Numbered from the stretch's first letter, positions 20,421 through 31,760 are shown. The stretch: 64,000 nucleotides of DNA from Limnanthes douglasii subsp. nivea (GCA_036936605.1 JAUPFV010000001.1:346777081-346841080), one strand, 5' to 3'. Program-made: numbers and translations. Notes: generated by a model not told the origin, from the letters alone.

Positions 20421-22304
20421 ATGGACTCGGAATGTGAGAAGCTTGCTCAGGAGTATGGGACTCCAAATATGGTAGTTGTTATAACCAATCTATTTAGAAA
20501 AGTTTCCATTTTGGTAGACCTTCTAGATTTAGAAAGATAGAACCCGAAATGGCCCGCCGGTTTCACCCTTCACAACCAGCGGGGACTATGAACATTCATA
20601 ATATGTTCTATAAGAAGGTTCCCCGTCGGGGCACACCATGTCCGCCCGGCGGTTTTAGCAAGTCCCACCCTGCGGGATTGTTACTCTATACCCGGCGGAG
20701 CAAACTCCTTTGTTTTATGCACATTCTGAGTTTCATTTTGTGTTTGGTCCCCGCCGGGTATAGTATTGTCAACCGCCGGGAAGGGTAGTTCCCCCGCCGG
20801 TTTTGGCTTCTCTACCCGTCGAGGAAAACCCTTGTGTTTTATGCACAAATGGGGTTTGATTTTGTGGTAGTCCCCCGCCGGGTATAGTATTGTCAACCGT
20901 CGGGTGACAATATCCCCGTCGGTCCGTGAATTTTCAACCGGCGGTGTAACAATGTCCCCGTCGGTGTATAGCATTGTCAACCGCCGGGTAAGAGTAGTTC
21001 ATGCTCATAATTTATGGGTTTTTTTACATAGGGTGAAGAGTTAAAGGCTGGAGATGGAGAGTTAAAGGATGATTTGTCTAGTTCGTGCATGGTGAAGGAG
21101 GAGAAGGAAGAAATACCGGTGCCTTGCTCCGTCGATTATGGCGAGTTGTTCAACACCGAATCTCACTACTACTCCCAGGCAGACCTGATTGAATAGGTTA
21201 AGGAAACCGCATTAGATAACAGGTTTGTGATTATTTTACGTCGATGCGATAGACATGATCGTAAAACTCTGAGAGTAGAGTTTGTGTGTGAAAGATCTGG
21301 ATTTTACACAAAACTAGTAGATCCCAATGATCTAAAGAGGAAGTCTACAGGAACGAAAAAATGAGGATGCTCGTTCGCCCTTAAAGGAAAGAAGATGGGT
21401 GATGATTTGTGGGGAATAGAGGTTGAGTGCGGCCTTCATAATCACGATACTACATCCTACAAAGAAGGTCATTCCTACGTGGGACGCTTTCAAAAAATAG
21501 AGATGGATTTCGTGGTTAGTTCTACGAAAATGGGATCCCATCCTCGTGATATTCTTGGTGGACTGAGGAAATTGAACCCTAAGAATTCTTCTACAATGCG
21601 CACCGTGTACAACGCATTACTAAAACACCGCAAGCTCGAAAAAGGCGGTCGGTCGCAATTCCAATACTTGTTGGGTGAACTAAAGCGACTAAACTACTAC
21701 GAATTCCATAGAAAGTCCGAAGACGGAAGCGATATCATAGGCGAGCTTTTTTTTGCGCACCCGGTTAGTTTGGATTTGTTATGGACATTTTCGAACGTCA
21801 TTTTAATGGATAACACGTACAAGGTGATCAAATACGAGATGTCGTTGTACGAGGTCGTGGGTACGACTTGTACGGGGAAAACATTCTACATTGGATTTGC
21901 GTTTATATCGGATGAAAAAATCGAGACCCACAAATGGGTGTTATGGTGCTTATATTTGTTGATGGTAACTCACTCCATTGAATTACCATCCATTGTTTTG
22001 ACGAATAGAGACTTGGCGCTTGTGAACGCGGTGGAGGAAGTGTTCCCCAACGCAACGCACATGTTGTGTCGATGGCACATCAACATGAACGTCCTAGGAA
22101 AACGAAAAATGATCATAAAGGAGAAGAAAGTGTCCAACGCCTTTTTGAAAGTGTGGAATCAAATGATGTTGGCGGAAACAAAATTAGCCTACGAGAACTA
22201 CCGGTCGGAATTGCACCGCGATTTCAAAGAGTATGTGGAAGCAATTGAGAAAATTGGAGAAAATTTGTTTTTTCCACTTGCCATCAACCGGTGGTCCAAA
22301 TTAC
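20421..22304 (+). pseudogene. MULE transposase (FAR1/MURA type), truncated, MULE-2
   Basis: Exon 1 is 20,421-20,471 (MDSECEKLAQEYGTPNM). A GT...AG intron at 20,472-21,031 keeps the frame into exon 2, GEELKAGDGELKDD. One frame then runs to 22,304 with only two stops: TAG 21,194 (where Trp is expected in DLIE.V) and TGA 21,362 (in KK.GCSF). Domains: FAR1-type finger with C-x-R-SGFY ... GCSFALKG ... CGLHNHD; middle LFFAHPVSLDLL and LMDNTYK (first catalytic Asp block); LTNRDLALVNAVEEVFPNAT; MLCRWHIN. The frame then hits the GC-rich repeat at 22,305, and the SWIM-finger C-terminus is missing. It would be a DDE transposase but is truncated. Confidence 0.8.
20553..20990. repeat. GC-rich CCGCCGGG repeat cluster A (in transposase intron)
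   Basis: About 440 bp, strikingly GC- and CpG-rich against the AT-rich surroundings. It holds about nine exact copies of CCGCCGG or its complement CCGGCGG plus several CCGTCGG variants, in mixed orientation. A longer unit of about 70 bp (TGTTTTATGCACA...GTCCCCGCCGGGTATAGTATTGTCAACCG) occurs at 20,711-20,780 and again at 20,833-20,904. It lies wholly inside the predicted first intron of the transposase. Confidence 0.85.
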
Positions 22305-22305
22305 T

Positions 22306-22385
22306 TTCCCCGGCGGGTGAGATATTTTCGACCGCCGGGGTAGTTTCCACCCGGCGGTTGAAAATTGTTTAACCGCCGGGGAAAG
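22306..22385. repeat. GC-rich CCGCCGGG repeat cluster B (at transposase truncation)
   Basis: Four copies of the same motif in alternating orientation (CCCCGGCGGG, ACCGCCGGGG, CCCGGCGG, ACCGCCGGGG) at about 22-nt spacing. It begins exactly where similarity to the transposase family ends (after INRWSK). It is the same repeat as cluster A, 1.3 kb away. Confidence 0.85.
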
Positions 22386-22739
22386 GGAATTGTGAAAATA
22401 AAAAATCTATCTTAGGAATAACGTATTTGTGGGGACTTAATTTGGAACTTTCTTCGGGGAAACTATCTTAGCTATTATGTTTTTTAAACTACTGTGTGAT
22501 TGAAATATCAATTTTGAAAACGGAAACCACAACAACAAACTTAAATTAAACAAACAACAAATGCATATTAAAACTGAGCGAACATCAACAAACTTAAGGT
22601 TTAGTATTGGTCCGTAGTGCAACAAAACATAAACAACCCAAATGTCAACAACTAGAATAACATACATATCAAGAAGCCAACCATGATAATCAAAAGCCAC
22701 GGACCGGTGATCTCCAGCACCTTCCTCGCAAACGACACC
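22386..22739. other. Gap between transposase remnant and PMD gene
   Basis: AT-rich, no recognised coding sequence. The missing transposase C-terminus should have been here; the minus-strand frame at 22,437-22,700 is hydrophobic by composition only. Confidence 0.4.
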
Positions 22740-24118
22740 ATCTCGTCAGTCGAATCGTTTAACGCCGAACACGATTAATCGTGTTCACCACATCGATCGC
22801 GGACGCCTCCGTAAGAATCCGAAGCGTGATGTTAAACCAACCGTACATCTTCACGTATGCCTTGTACTGGGGGGATGACGTGTGAGTACTCCCTTCCAAG
22901 GGTCTCGAATACCTATCAATCACGTATACGTGCTCCCTTCAGTTAGTCAAATGCCTACCTTGAAGCGCATAGCGAAGATGGTCTCCTCTACCAAGACCGG
23001 TTCTAGCAACAAAAGGGTCCAGTGGCTTCTCTTGGATCCAACCAAACTGGCGCATCACTCGGTCCGGGTGATATGCCTCGCTCACCAGCATAAGGCGAAT
23101 AGGGTTTCGGTACAACCCTATTGCCTGCTCCGGCCACACTTCACGGACATCCTCGTAAGGTCGGAATATAACCTACAAAAAAAATCAATTACTCATACTA
23201 CATTTTATATAGAATGGATGTATATTAATAAACGGAAAGAAGCTAACTTGCATCCCTCTCTCATTGAGCCGCGAGGATGTCACGGTAGTACGGCTTCCCG
23301 CGAGCTAATGATACCGGGACCTTTTTGGGCAACCACGCCAGCATTTTCGGATCCGTTGGGCTATAACCATTATTCACTGACGCGCGGAAAATAGGGAAGT
23401 GGTCATAGACCCAACACTCAAACAAGGCCGAGAACCCGACCAAGCTCTTCAAAGAGTGCTTCGAAATGCCTCACAAGCTCTTGTACAACCACACGAGTGC
23501 ACAAGTACCCCATGCGTACTCACCTAGCTTCGTCAAGTCCTCAAGGTGATGGAGAAAATCGCATTGGATGTTCTTCTGGCTCGTGTTGGTGAAGATAGTA
23601 CACCCGAGGAAGAACAAGATGTATGCCTTAGATGCTGCCTTCTTCATATCCGTAGTCAGGGCGGCCTTTGAATCTAAATACTCATCCGCGGAGAATGTGG
23701 TCCTAAGCCATCGGAGGCTGAATTCACTCCCGTCGTGCGCCTCCATTTCCTGTCGCACATCATCAGCCGAAACTCTTAACAAGTCTGCATAGCGTGCATA
23801 TGTCGCCCCTATCGGATTCGGCCTATAGACATCGATAATTCTCCTCTCAACTGTGAGCCAAGTAATCACGTACACGTCATCCAGTGTCAAGGTCATCTCC
23901 CCAAAGCAAAACTGGAACGTGTTCGTCTCTTGGTGCCACCTCTCACTGAACACCTCGGCCAACTGTATATGGTTGTTGAACTTTGGTAGATGCCGCATCA
24001 ACGTCCAAAACGGTGTCTCTTCGAGGTAAGCCCTAACCCCCATTTGTTTGTTAAGGTCCCATTGACCAAGCAAATCGTACTTGAACTGGACTGTGCTACC
24101 CAAAACCACCATTAACAA
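22740..24118 (-). pseudogene. Plant mobile domain (PMD) protein, MULE-2
   Basis: From 24,118 the frame reads VQFKYDLLGQWDLNKQMGVRAYLEE-type sequence, then FSERWHQETNTFQFCFGEMTLTLDDVYVIT, the PMD signature. SLRWLR, KAYILFFLGCTIF and EYAWGTCALVWLYKSL follow. A TGA (23,468-23,470) falls where Arg is expected, and the frame continues unchanged with GISKHSLKSLVGF and ECWVYDHFPIF. An intron at 23,173-23,247 (GT...AG on minus) precedes VIFRPYEDVREVWPEQ and SEAYHPDRVMRQFGWIQEKPLDP. A further TGA or TAG follows LTN before the C-terminal YKAYVKMYGWFNITLRIL. The gene is nearly intact apart from these stops. PMD proteins of this type occur in plant transposons and as host silencing factors; here it sits inside a MULE. 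Confidence 0.8.
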
Positions 24119-24598
24119 CCTGGAAAAAAAAAACTCATAAATCTTCCTAAAAAATCAAATCAGCCAAAACCAAATCTACCATAGCATCACTATACAACTA
24201 AAAACAACTTCATAACCTTGTTTCGCCAATTCTAGCACCCAATGCATATCAAAATCAAAAAAACATAAGCAAAACAAAATATAAAAAAAAACTACATTTA
24301 AGAGTAAAAACTTACTCTTTTCCCTTTCCCATTGTAGTTCTTCGCTTGGTATTGATCTAGTAGAGTTCTTCGAATCTGATTTTGGGGCTGATTTTGCAAG
24401 GTTGTAGTAGTTTGGAAATGAGAGGGAAAGTTGGGTTGTGGCTGGTTTAGATTTGAGAATGGTTAGTGTTTAGGGTTGAGAGTTAGTAAAAAATGAAAGG
24501 GTGTTTTGGGTATAATATTGGGGCTACTTAAAATTTGTTTGGTATGGTTAAAATTGGTGTTGGTTAGCCAATTGGGCCCTAATTTAGCCTTCGATAAA

Positions 24599-25199
24599 CT
24601 TTTTTTTTCTTTTAAGTTTACACCAGTTTTCTTAAAGATATTGACACGAGACATTTTTTTTATTGCGTTTTATTTCGATAAAAAATTGAGATTAGTGTGT
24701 CTTTCATTCAAGGTAAAGATTCTGACCGTTTTGAATTTTTTTTACTTCATTTTAAGACCAGCTGGTCCAGTGTGAGAATTGAGAATGAATTACTAGTGTC
24801 CAGTTCTTTTTGCTTAACTGTGTAAACAAAGGACTGAATTGAGGGATCTTGTTGGAACTCGAACTGCTATTGGCCTTCGAGAATAAGTAATTTTATTGAT
24901 TGATAAAAGAGTTTTGTCGGGTATTGCTACATGCTAGAAATATTGTTAATACAACTAAGGTAAATTAATGAACTTGTTTCATGTTATTTTAGTCTGAAAC
25001 ATATACAGAGTACGATTTATGAAGAACTTAGTTAAATTCTCGTAAAAAACCAAATTTCAGGCTATCTAGAAGGGTTATAGCTATGAGATAATTAGGTATT
25101 TGATTTGCATTTAAGTCTTGTTTACATTTGTATTTATGAGTTCACTTAGCGAGCAAATCCGTAACTGAATTTTACTCCATGTAGATGTGTGTTATTAAC
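24599..25199. other. Unassigned AT-rich spacer
   Basis: Nothing recognised. The right end may be the 3' untranslated tail of the minus-strand LINE-1. Confidence 0.4.
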
Positions 25200-25625
25200 A
25201 TATTGGATATTATTAATTTCCTGCAACAATTTAGTAAACAAGGCAGAAACCAAGGGATTTTATAATTCACCAGTATAACAATTAATATGATGGAGTCAGT
25301 CTTAATGTCAATGTTAGTGATTTTTAGTTTAGAACATAAGTGGAGACCATCTAGAAGAGCACGGCATTCAGCAATGATATGTATCTGTTTACTATAGAGC
25401 TTACAAATAGTTGAGATGATGTCTCTGTTATTGTTTCTAATGATGGCAGCATCACTTGCTTCTCCAGTTAAGGAACAAGAACCATCGATGGTAAGTTTGA
25501 GTCTTGTAGCTGATAAGGTCGAATAATTTGGGAAGTGCTCTTCTGCTTAATCCAAAGGGGTAATTCGGGAATCTTCTACATTAAATGTTTTACAAATAGT
25601 AGATCTAAGTGGACCATGGCTCAGC
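25200..25625 (-). pseudogene. LINE-1 RNase H domain (distal fragment)
   Basis: Reading leftwards from 25,625: SRITPL, then LKLTIDGSCSLTGEASDAAIIRNN, then AECRALLDGLHLCSKLKITNIDIKTDS. This is the plant LINE RNase H (RVT_3 type): DGS (first Asp), E..A...GL (Glu) and DS (Asp). It matches the domain expected after the zf-RVT region of the LINE at 33.5-37.3 kb, from which it is separated by the inserted Tat element. One stop (TAA at the usual Trp of PLW) and small indels are present. Confidence 0.7.
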
Positions 25626-25877
25626 TGTATGCTTACCCGTTTTTGTTTTCGACTTTAAAGCCTGACCCGAATTCATAGTCCGACCCGGACGACCCATGGG
25701 TCATAAAAAAAGTATAAATACCCCAACCAACCTCATTTAATAAGTTGAACTTTTTCTAGAGAAATTAATAGTTAATACCCACTTATTTTATCTTTCTACG
25801 TTCTTGTCTTGAATAATATCTTATTAAACAAAAGTCTTTGCCCAAAAATACCCTTTGATTAGAAATAATTCTCACCA
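25626..25877 (+). repeat. 5' LTR of Tat-2
   Basis: It begins TGTATGCTTACCCG right after LINE-1 sequence and ends ATTCTCACCA. A promoter-like GTATAAATACCCC lies near 25,715. The last ~100 bp (from about 25,780) match 33,430-33,529 closely. A primer-binding-site-like TTAGCGACTACGGTGGGAGA follows at 25,880. Confidence 0.6.
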
Positions 25878-25918
25878 AATTAGCGACTACGGTGGGAGAC
25901 GACGGTGCCTGAATTTCA

Positions 25919-27696
25919 GATTCAAAACCAGTTAATAAATTAGTTCGGATAGATCCTAATGTACAAGACGTTCCACCTTCAGAGCTTGAAGGTGTGAGAA
26001 AGAATAATGAGCACACTATTGTGTCTCATGTCAATCACAATGGTGATGAAAAACAATCTATGCAGGATGAACATGATCAACTAAGGGCTGAGATTGAGGC
26101 TTTAAGGGCTCATAAATAAGCTGAAAAAAGAATAAAAGAGAAGTTTGGTGCATCCGCACTCCACCCTACTCACAATCTTGGTGAAAATGAGCAGTCTATA
26201 AAGACTCATGTCAGCTCCAAGAAAACACATTGGTATAAACGAGTTGTGATTACGAAATCAGAGTCTTCTAATAGTTCATCCAATGATTCTGACCTAGAAG
26301 AACCATTATCATCCAGCAGTGATGAAGGTCGTTTAAAGAAGAAGTTAAGATTGTCCAAGAAACATTCAAGAAAAAGGGATAAACAGGGCATAATTAAAAA
26401 GTATCAAGAAAAAATGAAGGGTTCCGCCGGTCTCCAAATTGATCGTTTGTTGATCGATCAATTTTCCTTTCAATCTGAACCATGTATTTTTGCTACTCCC
26501 AATGAAGATACCGTATTTAGCTGTAGCCAAAATTGGAGACAATCACCCTTGTTTTCAAAAATCCTCTTTGGCATCTTCCCAAGCGATTTGACAGTTGCAA
26601 GATGGAAGTAAAGATCTAGACAATCATCTCAAGCAATTTTAAAATTTATGATGAATTTTGATGATGATAACAAGCTGCTATACCGAGGTTTTACACAAAC
26701 CTTTAAAATAAGTACCCTTAAGTAGTACGATAGTCTCCCCTAAGGGTATATACATAATTTTGACATATTTTGGGTAGCGTTCCGCATGCAATTTTTTGGA
26801 AACAAGCAGCTTAAAGGGAATGGTGATACGATTATTCATTGTTCCCAAGATCCAAACGAATCTTTGAAGGAATATACTAGTAGGTTTGTGAACACGAAGA
26901 ATGTGATAGCTGATTGTTTTGAACAAATAGAAATCGCCTCATCAAGACAAGGCTTGAATCCGGATAATCTGACCTATTCAGTAACTCAGAAAAAAAACGA
27001 CTTTTGGGGGGGCTGTTAAATCAAGTAGGAAAGCAGATTATTATTGAAGAAACTAAGAACTCTAGAGTTCCTCTTCAGAACAGATCCACCACTACAATGT
27101 CAATTACACGAGCAACAACTCTATCTAGTTACAAATAAAAGGAAACTGAACATGGATCATTTCGACCCAAGAAGAATCAGTCCAATCAAAACCAACAAGT
27201 TAGAAGTAAAAGGGGTCCATAGGTTCAACCTGAATGGTTTGCTGAGTTGGGAGAGAGTGTAGCGACAATTTATGATAAGACTAAAACTGATGTGCACTTT
27301 AGAAGGCCAGCCCCATTGCAGTCCCCTAGAGAAACCCGAAGTACTCGTTTATGCAAGTATCATAATGATGTGGATCATGATACACATGATTGTATAAAAT
27401 TAAAGGAAGAAGTGAAAAATCTCATTGAGAGAGGAAATGCGTTTTTGTTAAAAAAACAAGGGGGAAACAGACCGGATAATACACAATCCAATGTCAATGC
27501 TCCTCGGATGACTTCTTTAACAATCTCAGGAACATCCAGACAGGAAGATGCCATGATGATTTTTGAAAGATTTGATGTAGATTCTGAATACCTTGATCCC
27601 GATCCAGATTGGAATCAAGTAGGGGTGATCGTGTATAAATATGCTACAGTTGTCGATATGGTGAATTTTTTTGAATCATTAACCATATTTGGGTGA
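25919..27696 (+). pseudogene. Gag polyprotein of Tat-2
   Basis: The N-terminal part (25,919-26,611, one TAA at 26,117) has the heptad-like DEHDQLRAEIEALRAHK block typical of Tat gag. A Ser-rich stretch SESSNSSSNDSDLEE and a basic KKKLRLSKKHSRKRDK block follow. After a frameshift, 26,786-27,019 reads HCSQDPNESLKEYTSRFVN, the retrotransposon gag core. The third part (27,247-27,696) ends in CKYHNDVDHDTHDCIKLKEE, the Tat nucleocapsid-like C..H...H....C finger, then NLIERGNAFLLKKQ. Confidence 0.8.
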
Positions 27697-28530
27697 GACA
27701 CCGTGACAACACCCTCAAGTTATTCCAGAAAAAGGCATGTCAACAGCTTAACTACTCAGTTGGAATGAAGAATGTCCACACATTTGTACCAAACCCCAGC
27801 TCCTTTCATAGTCTTTGATGAAGATAACTTAAGAGATATTGCGGGTGGACATTAAGATGTTGTGATATGGGCATCAATTGGGGGTAATGACATACGTCGA
27901 ATCTTAATTGACACTGGTAGTTCGGTAAAACTATTGTGGGGTTTACAAGGAGTTCAGTTGCTGTCATTAGTGAGTTTAAGAGAAACTACTATTGGGCAAA
28001 GGACCTTTTAAAAACGGTAAAGGTTTTCTTCGTTGTGGTTTATTGCCCTACATCCTACAATGTTATATTTGGAAGATCTTTGAATTCTAGGATGCACGTT
28101 GTGGCCTCTACTAACCATTAATGTTTAAAATATGATGTGGGTGCACAAGTGGGTGTTGTCTGAAGCAGTCAGAAAGTTGCTAGATAATGCTATGTAACAG
28201 CTCCTGCCTCAAAGTCATTGGAGGCAGTGAAGACTAAAAAGGAATAACAACTAGTAGAGCCTTCCATCGATGAGAATGAAATAGATGATCCGAGGGAGGC
28301 TCCTAGTGTTATAATACCCATAGAAGAAGCTGAAATTCATTGCCTAACAGAAGGTAAAAGTGTTAGGATTCGTTTCAAGTTACCATTGAGTTTGAAACAA
28401 AAGTTATTGTATTTCTTGTCTAACAATCTACATGTGTTTGCAAGGTGCAATGATGATGTAACTAGGGTACCAACCAAAGTGATCTGCCACAAATTATCAG
28501 TCTGATCTGATGTTGGACCGGCAGTACAAA
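27697..28530 (+). pseudogene. Aspartic protease region of Tat-2
   Basis: PAPFIVFDEDNLRDI, then ILIDTGSSVKLLW at about 27,904 (active-site DTGSS intact), then TSYNVIFGRSLNSRMHVVAST (the Y..ILGR..L flap-end block) at about 28,050. Stops and shifts separate them. A linker with IPIEEAEIH and NNLHVFARCNDD-type blocks leads to RT. Confidence 0.75.
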
Positions 28531-28535
28531 GAAGA

Positions 28536-29198
28536 ATGACCTTTTCTAAAGAAAAAGTCGATGTGATAGTACAAGAAGTTGATCGGTTAACCAAGATGGT
28601 CCATATTAAAGAATCTCAATACCCTTTGTGGACAGCTAACCCCATTTTAGTCAAGAAAAAGAATGGAAAATGGTGCATGTGTATTGACTTCACTGATCTT
28701 AACAGAGCATGTCCTAAATATCATTTTCAAATACCTCGAATAGATTAGTTGGTGGATTCTACATCGGGAAACAAGTTGTTATCCTTCATGGATTCCCTTT
28801 CAGGGTATAACCAGATACATGTAGATCTGAACGACCACGATCATACTACCTTTATTACTGATAGAGGGCTTTATTGTTATAAAATGATGCCATTTGGGTT
28901 GAATAATGTTGGAGCTACTTATCAACGATTGGTAAATAAAATGTTTGCTAGCCAGATTGGCAGGAATATGGAAGGATATATAGATGATATGATGGTGAAA
29001 ATCCTTGATAAAGAAGAGCACATATCCGATCTTCAAGAAAAAATTTCTAACTTAGAAGCCATCAACCTGAAATTAAATCCAGAGAAATGTATTTTTGTGG
29101 TCCGGTCTGGCAGGTTTCTAGGATATGTCATAAGTGAAAACTGGATACAAGCTGAGCCGGATCAGTTAAACAATCTATTGGCTATGTATCCTCCTTGA
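28536..29198 (+). pseudogene. Reverse transcriptase of Tat-2
   Basis: One frame apart from a TAG at 28,746 (QIPRID.LVDST). Blocks: WTANPILVKKKNGKWCMCIDFTDLN; PKYHFQIPRID; LSFMDSLSGYNQI; TTFITDRGLYCYKMMPFGL.N; GYIDDMMVK, the catalytic YxDD with both Asp kept; ISNLEAINLKLNPEKC; GRFLGYVIS. Downstream LTGRLAALNRFLSRSSDK (29,220-29,270) is the connection domain. This is the best-preserved enzyme of the element. Confidence 0.85.
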
Positions 29199-29379
29199 AG
29201 TGCTAAAGAAGTCCAGAGACTAACCGGGCGGTTGGCTGCATTGAATAGGTTTCTTTCAAGATCATCAGACAAGTGTGCTCAATTTTTTCACGTTTTTAGG
29301 AATATTAAAGACTTTAATGGTATTCTTAGTGTGATCACGCATTTCTTGAAATTAAACAACATTTGTCTTCACCCATGAC

Positions 29380-30170
29380 ATTGTTCAAACCTATCAAATG
29401 GGAGAAACTTTATATGTACTAAGTTGTATCGGAGTATGCCGTGAGTGCTGTATTAGTAAGAGAAATGGATAATTGAGTGCTGTAGTAAGAGAAATTGATA
29501 ATTACCCCCGTCTCGTGTATTACATAAGCAAGAGTTTGCAGGAAGCAGAAAAAAAAGTATTTAAAGTTAGAAAAATTAGCCTTGGTGTTGGTAATAGGAT
29601 CCAAGAAAATGAGGCCATACTTTCAAGCACATTCGATTATAGTTCGAACATCTTTTCCTTTAAAAAATGTTCTACATAAAGCTAACATATCGGGTAAAAT
29701 GACTAAGTGGTCACTTGACCTTAGAGACTATGATATTGATTTTGCGCCTCAGACCGCGATCAAGGCTCAAGCTATAGTTGATTCCTTAGTGGAATTTCAT
29801 ACTAAAATGCCTTACAAACAAGAACAGGAAAACAAGTCTAAGAAAAAATGGCTAATCCGAACAGACGGTGAGTCTATTACGATGAGATGTGGGGCTAGAA
29901 TTTGTTTACTTCCCCTTATGGTGATACCATGTATCAAGCTATATGTTTTTGGTTTCAGGGCATCCACTAATAAATCAGAGTATGAAGCGACCATTGCTGG
30001 TTTAAGACTAACTCAAATATGTGGAGCAAAGAGGGTCGGGTTAGTAAGTGACTCCCAGTTACTTATTAATCAAGCTCAAGGGCTATCTGAAATTTAAAAA
30101 GATCAGTTAACAAAGTTCTGCAAGTACTAAGGGAAGTTGCCATAAGTTTTAAAAGCATCCGGTATGAATA
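29380..30170 (+). pseudogene. Dual RNase H region of Tat-2
   Basis: The first RNase H (about 29,430-29,800) reads VLVREIDN..RLVYYISKSLQEAE, then KMTKWSLDLRDYDIDFAPQTAIKAQAIVDSLVEF. The second (about 29,850-30,100) reads RTDGESI..RCGARICL, FRASTNKSEYEATIAGLRL, AKRVGLVSDSQLLINQ, with the D-E-D residues present. The second domain is the archaeal-type RNase H that marks Tat elements. A stop ends the frame at 30,097. Confidence 0.8.
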
Positions 30171-30189
30171 TATCCCTAGATCGAAGAAT

Positions 30190-31584
30190 ACTATGGCAGA
30201 TTCTTTAACTACCATAGCCTATTCTGAAGTATACCCATGGATTCTTATGCAAGAATGCCCCTCCATAAGTTCAATTCAAGGAAAAGAGGGTGAATCTCAA
30301 GAAAGTATAAATATATCTGACATACAATCCAAAGATTGGAGGTATGAAATACATCAATTTATTTCTGGTGGAGCTTTACCTTCTGATAAAGTCTTGGCTA
30401 AATAGATCAAGTACAAGGCTCATGGTTTCTTGGTGTTAAGATAAATTCGTTATAAAAAGAATTTTATCAGGCCTCTCATACGTTTCTTAGGCTTTGAGGA
30501 ATCCCAAAGTGTTCTATCTTAATTGCACGATAGAGAGAGATCAACACATTATGGTTATAAGGCCTTAACCATAAGAGTTTTGTTAGTAAAATACTATTGG
30601 CCTACTATAATGGCAGATGCCAAAAATATGGTCAGAAGATGTGATTCTTGCTAAAGATATGGGAATGAGATCCATACGCCAGCAGTTCCTATAGAGTCAA
30701 TATCTGAACCCATACCTTTCGATAGATGGGGTTTGGACTTAGTTGGGCCTCTTCCCATGGCGTCCGGAGGTTATCGGACGATAATAGTGACAATAGACTA
30801 TTTCTCTAAATGGATAGAAGCTTCCCCACTGGTTGGAACCACTTCTAAAGCGGTCATAAAAGTAATCTTATCCAGCATATGTTGTCGTTTTGGAATCCCC
30901 TGGCGAATACCACGGACAATGGGCCACAATTTGACAATAAGGACATGGAGACGTTTTGCACTTCTAGAGAAATTCAACATTTCTTCTCTTCTCCTTTCTA
31001 CTGTGAGGCTAATAGGCAGACTAAAGTTGCTAATCAGAAAATTTTAATATGGTTGAAAAAGAATCTAAAAGGAGTTGCAGGAAAATGGCCGAGTTATTTG
31101 CAAAACGTATTGCGGGCCTACCGAACTATTCCACGAACGGCCACCCAAGAGTCTCCCTTTGCCCTTGTTCAAGGGATGGATGCAATCACACCTATAGAAG
31201 TTACTTTTCCATCATTCAGGATACAAAATTATTCCAAACATGCTAATGAAATGGTAATAAGGAATCAGTTGGATCTTATTGAAGAAAGAAGAGTGAAGAC
31301 ATATTTAAGAACATCACACTATCAGGGTTTAAATTAGGGTTTAATGAGAAGTAGGTTTGCATCCAGAGTAAAAATAAGAGATTTCCAGGTAAAGGACAAA
31401 GTATTAAGAAAAATCTTTTTGCATATAAAAAAAGAAACAATTTAGGAAACTGCCTCTGAATCGGGAAGGCCCATACAAGGTGTGTGAAATTATCAAGAAA
31501 GAAACATATAAACTTCAAGATAAATAAGGCAACATGTTGAAGCACCCATGGAACGTTGAGAATCTCCGTTTGTACTTAGAATAA
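30190..31584 (+). pseudogene. Integrase of Tat-2, inactivated
   Basis: Zinc finger: THYGYKA, KYYWPTIMADAKNMVRRCDSC (30,540-30,650). Core: FDRWGLDLVGPLPMASGGY (first Asp), frameshift near 30,905, then NTTDNGPQFDNKDMETFC (second Asp) and EANRQTKVANQKIL, where the catalytic Glu is Lys. The core continues as GKWPSYLQNVLRAYRTIPRTATQESPFALV. The tail ends MLKHPWNVENLRLYLE and TAA at 31,582-31,584. The same Glu-to-Lys change is seen in the Tat element at 1-1.6 kb. Confidence 0.85.
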
Positions 31585-31760
31585 AATTAACTTGAAATTA
31601 TTTACTTTCTTAATACTTCAATTTAAATATTTGGGGGCATAGGCTTTCCTACCATGATGGTGTGCGGAGGTTTTAATGAGGTGTCCAGTTTTATATCAAT
31701 GTTATCTTATGCCTTTTTCAAAGGTTTTTGTGAATACGAGGAGATTAGATAAATTAAATA

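Larger units (their letters stand above)
20091..24589. mobile_element. Mutator-like element 2 (MULE-2) with PMD gene
   Basis: About 4.5 kb. Candidate terminal inverted repeats are GGTTAAATTAGGTTCCAATT (20,096) and, on the minus strand from 24,589, GGCTAAATTAGGGCCCAATT (17 of 20 match, then both continue to TAACCA). Flanking 9-bp direct repeats are TTCGATAAC (20,082-20,090) and TTCGATAAA (24,590-24,598), the usual MULE target-duplication length; the left side has 5 extra bases between duplication and matched repeat. Inside lie a plus-strand FAR1-type transposase and a minus-strand PMD gene, tail to tail, as in MULE-1. Confidence 0.65.

Noticed and set aside
22437..22700. Minus-strand 87-codon hydrophobic ORF
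   Set aside because: Composition-driven; it lies beyond the PMD gene's readable end and shows no PMD or transposase blocks.
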